Of a DNA stretch of 54,884 nucleotides, positions 36,709 through 43,929 are shown piece after piece (positions within the stretch are counted from its first letter, which is position 1; each line of letters begins with the position of its first letter). The position numbers and the translations under genes are program-made. The DNA lies in contig NZ_JAHBYG010000029.1 of the NCBI RefSeq assembly GCF_019636075.1, forward strand, positions 1-54,884, in the 5' to 3' direction. Source of the stretch: Ferrovibrio sp. Its GTDB lineage: Bacteria > Pseudomonadota > Alphaproteobacteria > Ferrovibrionales > Ferrovibrionaceae. Under the pieces are notes generated by a model. It was given only the letters and a program-made list of their open reading frames with translations, made no database searches and was not told the DNA's origin.

Positions 36709-37125
36709 ATGCTTTCTGATTATGCAAACACCACTGAAGAAATGCAGATTTCATGTGCCGATGTGGATGATCCGCGTACAGAGGCGATGATGCGGGAATT
36801 GCTCACGCGTCTGGCCGATCGTTGGACCTTGCTGGCGATCGAACATCTCGGAGCCGGGCCGATGCGCTTTTCACGATTGCGCGAGAAGCTGGAAGGCGTC
36901 AGCCAGAAGATGCTGACCCAGACCTTGCGGCAATTGGAGCGCGATGGGCTGGTTGTGCGGCATGTGCATCCCGTGGTGCCGCCGCATGTGGAATACAGTC
37001 TCACCCCGCTGGGAAGCAGTTTGGGTGGTGCGATCTGCGGCCTTTGGCAATGGGCGGCCGAACACGGCGACCATGTAGAAGCCGCTCGGCAAGCCTTTGC
37101 CCGCCGCATCAGCGAGACGGTTTGA
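36709..37125 (+). CDS. HxlR-family transcriptional regulator
   Basis: This is a 138-residue winged-helix regulator. The core LLTRLADRWTLLAIEHLGAGPMRFSRLREKLEGVSQKMLTQTLRQLERDGLVVR is the HxlR signature. A Cys near the N-terminus (MQISCADVDD) sits where redox- or aldehyde-sensing HxlR proteins have theirs. Start ATG 36709 follows AGGAGAG. It is divergent from iorAB, which it probably controls, and ends at a shared bidirectional terminator. Confidence 0.9.
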   Translation: MLSDYANTTEEMQISCADVDDPRTEAMMRELLTRLADRWTLLAIEHLGAGPMRFSRLREKLEGVSQKMLTQTLRQLERDGLVVRHVHPVVPPHVEYSLTPLGSSLGGAICGLWQWAAEHGDHVEAARQAFARRISETV

Positions 37126-37151
37126 ATCGCCGGGTATTATGCCGCCGGCAA

Positions 37152-37185
37152 TAAAAAAAAGCCCGCTGAAACAGCGGGCTTTTTC
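37152..37185. terminator. Bidirectional terminator between HxlR gene and efp
   Basis: An A-run, an 8-bp stem GCCCGCTG/CAGCGGGC (37161-37168, 37172-37179) with loop AAA, then TTTTTC. The A/T runs on both sides make it work for both convergent genes. Confidence 0.9.
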
Positions 37186-37203
37186 ATAATGGGCAGCGCA
37201 GCT

Positions 37204-37770
37204 TCAATCCTTGGCGCGTTCCATATAGGCATTCTCGCCCACATTCACCACGATGCGGGTGCCGGTGGCAATGAACGGCGGCACCATGATGCGCACGCCG
37301 TTGGACAGGATGGCCGGCTTGTAGGAGGAGGCTGCGGTCTGGCCCTTCACGGCCGGCTCGGTCTCGCTCACTTCCAGAACCACGGTCTGCGGCATTTCCA
37401 CGCTGACCGGCTTGCCGTCATAAAGGCTGATTTCAACCTTCATGCCGTCCTGCAGATACACGGCGGAATCGCCCACCACGTCGGTGGGCACACCCAGCTG
37501 TTCGTAGTTTTCGGTATCCATGAAGGTGAGTATGTCGCCTTCGGCGTAGAGGAAGCTGAATTCGCGGGTGTCGATGAACACGCGCTCAACCGATTCCGTG
37601 GTGCGATAGCGCTCGCTGATCTTCAGGCCGGTAGCCAGATCGCGCAGGTCGAGCTGCGTGACCGGCGTGCCCTTGCCGGGCTGGATGTTCTGTGCCGTGA
37701 TCACGGCATAGAGTTTGTTATTGATCTCGACCACGTTGCCTTTGCGCAACTGGTTTGCATTGACCTTCAT
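37204..37770 (-). CDS. efp: Elongation factor P
   Basis: EF-P rescues ribosomes stalled on polyproline. The 188-residue protein has three beta-barrel domains and the conserved loop NIQPGKGTPV with the modified lysine at position 33. The C-terminal NGVRIMVPPFIATGTRIVVNVGENAYMERAKD is typical. The modifying enzyme EpmA is encoded divergently; EpmB is not in this window. A hairpin lies in its leader. Confidence 0.97.
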   Translation of the reverse strand: MKVNANQLRKGNVVEINNKLYAVITAQNIQPGKGTPVTQLDLRDLATGLKISERYRTTESVERVFIDTREFSFLYAEGDILTFMDTENYEQLGVPTDVVGDSAVYLQDGMKVEISLYDGKPVSVEMPQTVVLEVSETEPAVKGQTAASSYKPAILSNGVRIMVPPFIATGTRIVVNVGENAYMERAKD

Positions 37771-37790
37771 GCCTATCCCTCGGAACCGAA

Positions 37791-37817
37791 AAGCGGGCCG
37801 CAGAATCCGGCCCGCTT
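37791..37817 (-). promoter_or_regulatory. Terminator-like hairpin in the efp leader
   Basis: A 10-bp perfect stem AAGCGGGCCG/CGGCCCGCTT with a 7-nt loop sits about 20 bp upstream of the efp start. On the minus strand it is followed by TTCGG and preceded by a T-run. It could be an attenuator or a leader structure for efp, or simply insulate the divergent efp/epmA pair. Confidence 0.5.
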
Positions 37818-37882
37818 GCTAAAAAACCGGCGGGAAACTATCAGGTCAGGGGTAGGTAAACAACCCGATTCGGGCCGAAATC

Positions 37883-38941
37883 ATGGTGGATACTCCCCAA
37901 TCGACCGAATGGTGGCGCCCAGGCCTGTATGCCCGGCGCCGGCCCAACCTGCTGCGCCGCGCGGCGTTGCTGGCGGCTTTGCGGGGGTTTTTCAGTAGCC
38001 GGGACTTCGTGGAAGCGGAAACCCCGGCCTTGCAGGTGTCGCCGGGGCTTGAGCCGCATCTGAAGGCTTTTGCCACCGAACTTGAGCGCCCCGATGGCGG
38101 GCGGCGGGCGCTTTACCTGCATACCTCGCCGGAATTCGCCATGAAGAAGCTGTTGGTGGCGGGCGAACCACGGCTGTTCCAGCTGGCCCAGGTGTTTCGT
38201 AATGGCGAGCGCGCAGCCAGCCATCATCCGGCTTTCCTGATGCTGGAATGGTATCGCGCGCAGGCCGATTACCTGGCGATCATGGATGATACCGAGGCGC
38301 TGCTGCGCGCGCTGGCCACGGCCTTGGGCGAAAGCCGGCTGCGCCACCAGGGCCGGGTTTGCGATATCGCCGCACCCTGGCAGCGCATCAGCGTGCAGCA
38401 GGCATGCCTGCGTTATGCCGGCCTGGATCTGGATGAGTGTATCGGCGCCGATCCGTTGCGGCCCGATCTTGCGCGCATGCAGGCGGCTTGCGCGGCCATC
38501 GGTTTACGCGTGGATGCCGGCGATAGCTGGGATGATCTGTATTTCCGCTTGGCCCTGGAGCGGATCGAGCCGCATCTGGGCGAGGGTGCCCCGACCATTC
38601 TGTATGATTATCCGATCCACATGGCTGCGCTGAGCCGGCCCAAGCCGGGCAATCCGCGTCTGGCCGAGCGTTTCGAGCTTTATGCCTGCGGCATGGAACT
38701 GGCCAACGCGTTTTCCGAGCTCACCGATGCCGACGAGCAGTTGCGTCGCTTTCAGGCCGATATGGCGCTGAAAAAGCGGCTCTACGGCCAGGATTATCCC
38801 ATCGACATGGATTTCATCGCCGCTTTGCGCCACGGCCTGCCGGATTGCGCCGGCATTGCCCTGGGGGTGGATCGGCTGGTCATGCTGTTCTGCGATGCCG
38901 CGCGGATCGAGGAGGTATTATGGTTGCCCGTTGCGGAGTAG
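37883..38941 (+). CDS. epmA: EF-P lysine lysyltransferase EpmA (PoxA/GenX)
   Basis: EpmA is a LysRS-like class II enzyme that attaches beta-lysine to EF-P. The 352-residue protein lacks the tRNA-binding domain, as expected. Class II motif 2 is LFQLAQVFRNGERAASHHPAFLMLEWYR and motif 3 is GIALGVDRLVML; the Lys-site sequence YDYPIHMAALSRPKPGNPRLAERFELYACGMELANAFSEL is conserved. It faces away from efp. Its last 22 bp overlap the next gene's start. Confidence 0.95.
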   Translation: MVDTPQSTEWWRPGLYARRRPNLLRRAALLAALRGFFSSRDFVEAETPALQVSPGLEPHLKAFATELERPDGGRRALYLHTSPEFAMKKLLVAGEPRLFQLAQVFRNGERAASHHPAFLMLEWYRAQADYLAIMDDTEALLRALATALGESRLRHQGRVCDIAAPWQRISVQQACLRYAGLDLDECIGADPLRPDLARMQAACAAIGLRVDAGDSWDDLYFRLALERIEPHLGEGAPTILYDYPIHMAALSRPKPGNPRLAERFELYACGMELANAFSELTDADEQLRRFQADMALKKRLYGQDYPIDMDFIAALRHGLPDCAGIALGVDRLVMLFCDAARIEEVLWLPVAE

Positions 38942-39663
38942 GAAGCGTGTGCGGAGTAGGAAGGGTGTGGGGAATAGGAGGAGCGCACAGAATAGCCGCC
39001 CTGCTGCTGCTCATGCTGCTGGCTGCTTGCGCCAGCGCCCCGCCGCGCCCCAGTGCACCGCCGGCCGCCGCGCCGCCGGTTGCAGCCCCCGTGCCCAGCC
39101 CCACGCTGAAATACTGGCCCAACCGCGATGCCATTCAATCCGCCTGCCTGAACGACCTGGAAGCCATGGGGGCGCAATTTGAATTGATTGGTCAGGCCGA
39201 GCCGGGGCGCGGCGGCTGCACGCTGGAAAACGGCGTGCGGCTGCTGCGCATGAAAGCGGAATTGTCGCGGCCGGTGGAAATCACCTGCCCGCTGGCGCTG
39301 CGCCTGATGGAATTCGAGCGCGATGTGTTGCGGCCCGATGCCTTGCAGATGTTCGGCAAGGAGCTGCGCCGCATCAACCATGCCGGCGGTTTCGTGTGCA
39401 AGCGCATGACCGGCAATGGCGCGAGGGTCTCCGAACATGGCCATGGCCGTGCCATCGATATCTGGGGTTTCGCGCTGATGGACGAAACCCGGGTGAGTGT
39501 GGATCAGCATTGGCGCGATCGCGGCCCGCTGGGCGCTTATCTGCGCCAGGTGGCGCGCAAGGCCTGCGATTATTTCCAGGTGGTGCTGACGCCGAATTCC
39601 GATGCTGCCCATGCCAAACATCTGCATGTGGATATCGGGCCTTGGAAACGGTGTTCGATCTAG
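38920..39663 (+). CDS. Extensin-like-domain lipoprotein
   Basis: This is a 247-residue secreted lipoprotein. A charged N-terminus with three Cys/Gly-Val repeats (CGVGSV, CGVGRV, WGIGGA) precedes the hydrophobic core and lipobox LLAAC. A Pro/Ala linker follows, then the extensin-like C-terminal domain (from about residue 75) with EHGHGRAIDIWGF and AKHLHVDIGP, a predicted Zn-peptidase-like fold that acts on the cell wall. Start ATG 38920 follows GAGGAGG and overlaps epmA. The N-terminal repeats come from a DNA duplication of the epmA end. Confidence 0.87.
   Translation: MVARCGVGSVCGVGRVWGIGGAHRIAALLLLMLLAACASAPPRPSAPPAAAPPVAAPVPSPTLKYWPNRDAIQSACLNDLEAMGAQFELIGQAEPGRGGCTLENGVRLLRMKAELSRPVEITCPLALRLMEFERDVLRPDALQMFGKELRRINHAGGFVCKRMTGNGARVSEHGHGRAIDIWGFALMDETRVSVDQHWRDRGPLGAYLRQVARKACDYFQVVLTPNSDAAHAKHLHVDIGPWKRCSI
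38933..38986 (+). repeat. Three 18-bp tandem units containing the epmA stop
   Basis: GCGGAGTAGGAAGCGTGT (38933-38950), GCGGAGTAGGAAGGGTGT (38951-38968) and a diverged third unit (38969-38986). The first copy holds the epmA TAG. All are in frame in the overlapping lipoprotein, where they add six residues each. Confidence 0.85.
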
Positions 39664-39680
39664 CTCTTTGATCCAACTAT

Positions 39681-39720
39681 GTTCTTAAAATGTTGACTCG
39701 CTGATCCGCCGGTTTAGACT
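39681..39720 (+). promoter_or_regulatory. SOS-like box and promoter of the Y-family polymerase gene
   Basis: GTTC-TTAAAAT-GTTG (39681-39695) matches the alphaproteobacterial LexA box GTTC-N7-GTTC at 7 of 8 positions. It overlaps TTGACT (39693-39698), which with a 16-bp spacer and TAGACT (39715-39720) forms a promoter. LexA repression of the polymerase is therefore likely. Confidence 0.6.
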
Positions 39721-39727
39721 GGCCGGC

Positions 39728-41047
39728 ATGACGCAAGCCTGGGAATCATCCTCGCTGCGCTGGCTCTATCTCGATCTCAACAGCTATTTCGCCAGCGTGG
39801 AGCAGCAAGTGCGGCCGCGCCTGCGCGGGCGGCCGATGGCCGTGGTGCCGGTGATGACCGACGCCACCTCGGCGATTGCCGCCAGCTATGAGGCCAAGGC
39901 TTTCGGCATCAAGACCGGTACGCCGATCTGGGAGGCCAAGCGGCTTTGCCCGGATATCGCACTAGTGCCGGCCCGGCATGATCTCTATGTCGATTATCAT
40001 CACCGCATCCTGGATGAGATCGACAAATACATCCCGGTGAGCAAGATCGGTTCGATCGACGAGATGGCGTGCGAATTGATGGGCGACGAGCGCCTGCCGC
40101 AGAATGCCATTGCGATTGCCAAGCGGCTGAAGGCCGGCCTGAAGCGCAATGTGGGGGAATGCATCCTTTGCTCCATCGGCATCGCGCCGAATGCGTTTCT
40201 CGCCAAGGTGGCCAGCGATCTGAAAAAGCCCGATGGTCTTACCGTGCTGCATCTGGCCGATCTGCCGGGGCCGTTGCTGAGCCTCAAGCTGCGCGATCTG
40301 CCCGGCATCGGCGCCAATATGGAAAAGCGCCTGAACGATGCCGGCGTGACCGACATGCCGGGCCTGTGGAATCTGGGCGCGCGGGAGGCCCGCACCATCT
40401 GGGGCGGCATCGGCGGCGAACAGTTCTGGCGCGAATTGCGCGGCGAGCAGGTGCAGCGCGCCGAACATGGCCGCCATACCATCAGCCACAGCCATGTGCT
40501 GCCGCCGGAATTGCGCCCGGTCGATGCCGCCGAAGCGGTGGCGCGGCGTCTGGCGGCCAAAACCGTGGCGCGTGTGCGCCGCATTGGCCACAAGGCGCGA
40601 CAACTGCATCTCAGCGTGCGTTTCGATGATGGTGGGCGCGAGAAATGGACCGGCGATTTCCGCCTCACCGAAACGCAGGACAGTTTCGTTGTGCTGCAAG
40701 CCGTGCAAACGCTGTGGGCCCGCATGCGCAAGGAGGCGGTGGGGCCGCTGCGGCGGCGCTTGCGCAAGGTGGGGGTGGTGCTGGGCGACCTTGTGCCCGA
40801 ACAGGCCACGACAGCCGATCTGTTCGGCGGCGGATCGGGTTTCGAGCCGGAACCGGCCCGCGCCGCCGCCCGCGTGGATCTTGCCAAGGCGCTGGATGAG
40901 TTGAACAAGCGCTATGGCCGCGACACCGTGCATATCGGCCCCGCACCCGGCCAGGGTCAGGGCGATGAGGCGAAGGAAGCGGCGAAATTCATGGGTGCGA
41001 AAATCGCTTTCAACCGCATCCCGGAACGCGCGGAGTTCGATGAATAG
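39728..41047 (+). CDS. Y-family translesion DNA polymerase (Pol IV-like)
   Basis: This is a 439-residue damage-bypass polymerase. Catalytic carboxylates appear in YLDLNSYFASVEQ and SKIGSIDEMACEL. The thumb helix-hairpin-helix is LPGIGANMEKRLNDAGV, and a little-finger domain follows. It is longer than E. coli DinB, with a C-terminal extension that has no clear clamp motif except LFGGGSGF. The SOS-like box upstream fits damage induction. Exact subfamily (DinB versus UmuC-like) is uncertain. Confidence 0.9.
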   Translation: MTQAWESSSLRWLYLDLNSYFASVEQQVRPRLRGRPMAVVPVMTDATSAIAASYEAKAFGIKTGTPIWEAKRLCPDIALVPARHDLYVDYHHRILDEIDKYIPVSKIGSIDEMACELMGDERLPQNAIAIAKRLKAGLKRNVGECILCSIGIAPNAFLAKVASDLKKPDGLTVLHLADLPGPLLSLKLRDLPGIGANMEKRLNDAGVTDMPGLWNLGAREARTIWGGIGGEQFWRELRGEQVQRAEHGRHTISHSHVLPPELRPVDAAEAVARRLAAKTVARVRRIGHKARQLHLSVRFDDGGREKWTGDFRLTETQDSFVVLQAVQTLWARMRKEAVGPLRRRLRKVGVVLGDLVPEQATTADLFGGGSGFEPEPARAAARVDLAKALDELNKRYGRDTVHIGPAPGQGQGDEAKEAAKFMGAKIAFNRIPERAEFDE

Positions 41048-41067
41048 GGGGCATTTGCGGGCTTGCG

Positions 41068-41083
41068 TGTTTCACGTGAAACA
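41068..41083. promoter_or_regulatory. parS: parS centromere site (ParB binding)
   Basis: TGTTTCACGTGAAACA is a perfect 16-bp palindrome identical to the consensus chromosomal parS; flanking G/C extends the palindrome to 18 bp. It lies between the polymerase gene and a secreted hypothetical protein. ParB loads here and, with ParA and CTP, drives origin segregation. parS sites cluster near oriC, so this region is probably origin-proximal. No parA or parB is in the window. Confidence 0.88.
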
Positions 41084-41161
41084 CCTCTGCGCTTGCAGGC
41101 GACATGAAAGCGCCGCACTCTGGCGATATGGAAAGATCGGTTGATTGAGCGGGGAGATCAC

Positions 41162-41791
41162 GTGCTGCGGCATATCGGGGTATGCGTTTTAGCGCTGGCT
41201 TTGCTCGCTGGTCCGGCCAAAGCAGCCGATGCTGATCTGCCGCCGCCCGATCCGGCGGATGCGATCTACACCATCACGCTGGAGGCGGATATCCCGAATA
41301 CGGCGCGCTGCCTCGGCGATTTATCCACCCCGCTTTGCGCTTTGGAAACCTTTATCGCCTGCAAAGAAATACCCGATATGCGCCGCAATCCCATCTGCGG
41401 CCAGGTCGGCTACCAGCTGCCGCCTCCGCCCACCGGTGAGATCAGGGAATACTTGGATTCCCGGCCCGTGGATCCAACGATTTATCGCATAGCGATCTAT
41501 TATCGGGTGCATGCCTCTCTATGGCCATCGCCCGCGATGGTGAAGGAGATACAGCACAGATTCTCGCACAGGCCTACTCCACCCTGGATATTGCCGGGCG
41601 ATGGCATCGTTCTTGTGCAGCATGGCATGTGTGTCGTACCAGCCGAGAATGCATGCAAGCTGCGCGTGAAGGGATATACCATCTATGCCCTCTATAAAGC
41701 CGGAGGGGTGTGGCGGGTGCGTGGCCGGGATGTTGTTCCCGGTATACCGGCATTGCGTGAGGCTTTGATGCTGCCGAATTCCAGGATGTGA
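41162..41791 (+). CDS. Secreted hypothetical protein
   Basis: This 209-residue protein is unrecognised. Start GTG 41162 is chosen because GGGGAG lies 5 bases upstream and the product opens with a clean signal peptide (MLRHIGVCVLALALLAGPAKA/ADAD). The mature part has six cysteines (ARCLGDLSTPLCALETFIACKE, NPICG, HGMCV, NACKL), suggesting disulphides in the periplasm, and a Pro-rich patch. It converges with the GH108 gene 13 bp away. Confidence 0.7.
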   Translation: MLRHIGVCVLALALLAGPAKAADADLPPPDPADAIYTITLEADIPNTARCLGDLSTPLCALETFIACKEIPDMRRNPICGQVGYQLPPPPTGEIREYLDSRPVDPTIYRIAIYYRVHASLWPSPAMVKEIQHRFSHRPTPPWILPGDGIVLVQHGMCVVPAENACKLRVKGYTIYALYKAGGVWRVRGRDVVPGIPALREALMLPNSRM

Positions 41792-41803
41792 TGCGGCAAC
41801 GCG

Positions 41804-43087
41804 TTATGGGTAGAGCTCCTCGTATCGAAAATGGAGATTGCGGTTATTTTCGCCGGCTTCATGTTTCGTACCTTCAACCTTTTTATTTCTCTGGGCTTGT
41901 AGTTTTTCCAAAAAGCGTCCGATTTCGGCGTCATCTTTCAACAAGTTTCTCAAATCCTTCAAAGCTGCCGGCCCCAGCCGGCCATAAGCGTCTTTATAAT
42001 AATCAGGAATGCTCAGTTCTTTTTCTATCATCCGATTCTTGATCGCATCGCGGATTATATCCGCGCCTCCATTCTTGCCGAAACGCACCACGGTGTCGGC
42101 AAGCGCGGCCGCCACATGCTTGTTGGGCAGGTCCTGCAAGACCTTGCCACCTTCCACCCGGCCGAATGCCTCATTCAGATAATAATGCGTCACGGCGGCA
42201 TGCTGCGTGGGCGTCAGATCGGATGGGGTTTTCACATTGTCCAGGCCATCGATGGTGCCGGAAGCCTTCGCTTCGTCCAATATGCCTTGCAGAATGCCGC
42301 CATAAGCCGACGAGCTGGGATCTTTCTTCAGGCCACCCTCGTAGGCATGCGTCTGCATGATGGCGAATGCTTCATTCGCGGTGGCTTTCCGGTCTGGAAC
42401 CTTCGGGTCTCTCGATCGAATGATCGATCCTTCGACAGCTTCTTCATAAGCATTCCATTCCGGTATGCGGTCGCTGAATTCTGCCTGCTTTTCAGCGGGC
42501 ATGTTTTCTTCGGTACGCAGCAAGAAGCGGCCACTGATTCTGCCCCCCGGATAGCGGCTCCAATCGAAGTCTGGCAAGGGCTTTGAAGAAACGGGTTGGG
42601 GAGCGCTTTTTGTATTTGGAGCGGGGCTATCCTGCTGAGCCAATTGCACAGGCGTGGCGTCGTCTTCGCCAGCGCCGCCGGAAAGCGTTTCCGTATGGGG
42701 CTGCCCTTGCCGTGCGGCCTGCTGTTCGTAGAAATTGCGTTCGCGTTCATCCATCCTGTCCCATATGGTCCAGGTTTTCGGGTCGATGAGGTTGAGGCTG
42801 TAACCCTTCCAGCCAAGCTGTGGCTTCTGCTGTGGTTGCGGCTGCGGGCGGATGCCGGCCGGCTGATAGATTGTCTCGAAAGCCTTGATGGTCTCACCCT
42901 TGGGGCCGAGCCGGCCATCTTGCTTGAGGCCGTTTTCCTTCTGGAATTTCTCGATGGCTTCATGGTCGTAGATGCCAAGGAAGCCGGTGGGGCCATCGGT
43001 CTTGTCGGCGTCCAGCAGGCCTTCGCGGTGCAGCAGGCTTTGCACCTTGAATACGTCGCCGGGACGGTTCTTACCGTTCTTGCCCAC
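41804..43087 (-). CDS. Peptidoglycan-binding / GH108-type muramidase, phage-like
   Basis: This is a 427-residue predicted wall hydrolase. Residues about 8-70 form a PG_binding_1-like domain (DVFKVQSLLHREGLLD, IEKFQKENGLKQDGRLGPKGETIKAF). A long disordered Gln/Pro linker follows. From about 240 a GH108-like catalytic core is seen: THAYEGGLKKDPSSSAYGGI with the EGG Glu, then HYYLNEAFG and AALADTVVRFG. No signal peptide is present. The start is GTG 43087 with GGAGG 5 bases upstream. The same frame continues upstream to a TAG at 43151, past which lies a small ORF. Confidence 0.75.
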   Translation of the reverse strand: MGKNGKNRPGDVFKVQSLLHREGLLDADKTDGPTGFLGIYDHEAIEKFQKENGLKQDGRLGPKGETIKAFETIYQPAGIRPQPQPQQKPQLGWKGYSLNLIDPKTWTIWDRMDERERNFYEQQAARQGQPHTETLSGGAGEDDATPVQLAQQDSPAPNTKSAPQPVSSKPLPDFDWSRYPGGRISGRFLLRTEENMPAEKQAEFSDRIPEWNAYEEAVEGSIIRSRDPKVPDRKATANEAFAIMQTHAYEGGLKKDPSSSAYGGILQGILDEAKASGTIDGLDNVKTPSDLTPTQHAAVTHYYLNEAFGRVEGGKVLQDLPNKHVAAALADTVVRFGKNGGADIIRDAIKNRMIEKELSIPDYYKDAYGRLGPAALKDLRNLLKDDAEIGRFLEKLQAQRNKKVEGTKHEAGENNRNLHFRYEELYP

Positions 43088-43150
43088 GGTATCCTCCAGC
43101 GTGAAAGCGCCACCGGGGCCGAAGAGCGAATGCAGCGAAGCATCACCGCG

Positions 43151-43312
43151 CTAATCGGCGCGGGCGGCTTCAAGCTGGCCATTGAGGTCGGGTTCGTCCT
43201 CCTCCTGGTCCCAGAGATGCCGGTCCCGGCCCAGAGGATCGCGGATGGCTTCGGATTCAGACGGATTGGCTTTCATGCGGCGAGGGCCAAACAGGGAAGC
43301 GTAGGGAGACAT
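43151..43312 (-). CDS. 53-residue small ORF in frame with the muramidase
   Basis: ATG 43312 has AAGGA 8 bases upstream and encodes MSPYASLFGPRRMKANPSES then an acidic stretch ending EAARAD before TAG. The segment after the TAG in the same frame contains a similar SLFGPGG, followed by GAFTLEDT that looks like the normal N-terminus of this muramidase family. Either this is a separate leader peptide coupled to the next gene, or the TAG has split a longer protein. No homologue is recognised. Confidence 0.5.
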   Translation of the reverse strand: MSPYASLFGPRRMKANPSESEAIRDPLGRDRHLWDQEEDEPDLNGQLEAARAD

Positions 43313-43329
43313 TTCATATATCCTTGTGC

Positions 43330-43404
43330 TATAATTCCCCCTATGAGAGCATATAGGAACAAAATGTCAACAATAATATTCCTATATAATGCTATTTTGT
43401 TCCT
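43330..43404. promoter_or_regulatory. AT-rich operator-like region with overlapping inverted repeats
   Basis: An 11-bp perfect inverted repeat AGGAACAAAAT/ATTTTGTTCCT (43355-43365, 43394-43404) overlaps a 9-bp one ATATAGGAA/TTCCTATAT (43351-43359, 43379-43387), sharing AGGAA. On the minus strand a perfect TTGACA (43371-43366) is embedded in GTTG-ACATTTT-GTTC, one mismatch from the LexA box. The minus strand leads to the small ORF and muramidase. The AT-richness contrasts with the surrounding genome. Which promoter hexamers are used is unclear. Confidence 0.5.
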
Positions 43405-43444
43405 TAATCATCCCGCCGAGAGGGAGAAAGATACGGCTTCAGCC

Positions 43445-43512
43445 GATCATCCCAGTGAATCGATCATCCCGGTGAATCGATCATCTCAGTGAATCGATCA
43501 TCCCAGTGAACC
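43445..43512. repeat. Four 17-bp tandem units overlapping the DUF3293 stop
   Basis: GATCATCCCAGTGAATC is repeated at 43445, 43462, 43479 and 43496 with one or two changes per copy. The last copy contains the stop codon of the DUF3293 gene (minus strand, 43500-43498). Each unit re-creates the end of that gene. Confidence 0.9.
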
Positions 43513-43929
43513 GATCCCAGCGGTGAAGCAGCGCAGACGTGGGCGGCCATCGCGGCCGGCGACCAGGGCGGCATTCTGGCCCCAGCGGCGGCCGAGTGCG
43601 TCGAGCCGGGCCAGGCTGATATCGAGGATGGCGAAGCTGGATTCAGCCGGCCAGTTGCCGCGTTGCGCGGTACCGCTGGCATCGAAATGGCGCAGGCTTG
43701 CGGCCTGCAATTCAGCCGCCAGGGCTATATTGCGTTTGGCATTCTCGTGCTTGCTCAATGGATGGCTACGCGGATTGCAGGCGGTGAGGATGGCAACCCG
43801 CTGAGCCCCCTGGCGCCGCAACCAGGCGACCAAGGCCGGATTGCGGCGGTAGGGCATTAGGCTGAGATCAGCCGAGGGAATCAGGTAGTCGGTTGCCGCA
43901 TAGGCACGCAGCAACCGGCGACTGATCAT
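43498..43929 (-). CDS. DUF3293 family protein
   Basis: This 143-residue soluble protein matches DUF3293: YLIPSADLSL, VAILTACNPRSHPLSKHENAKRN, WPAESSFAILDISLARLDALGRRWGQNAALV. The function is unknown. Start ATG 43929 overlaps the SYLF stop as ATGA, so the two are co-translated. Its 3' end has been tandemly duplicated. Confidence 0.8.
   Translation of the reverse strand: MISRRLLRAYAATDYLIPSADLSLMPYRRNPALVAWLRRQGAQRVAILTACNPRSHPLSKHENAKRNIALAAELQAASLRHFDASGTAQRGNWPAESSFAILDISLARLDALGRRWGQNAALVAGRDGRPRLRCFTAGIGSLG

Noticed and set aside
37200..38347. Antisense frames across efp and epmA
   Set aside because: Both genes are recognised over their full lengths; these frames have no domain.
39664..41161. 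Plasmid partition locus around parS
   Set aside because: No parA/parB or replication genes are present; neighbours are ordinary chromosomal genes.
42596..43492. 298-codon plus-strand frame over the muramidase
   Set aside because: Hydrophobic-looking composition comes from reading the muramidase strand backwards; the minus strand has real domains and a ribosome site.
43445..43512. CRISPR or plasmid iterons
   Set aside because: Units of 17 bp abut without spacers and include a gene stop; no replication gene nearby.
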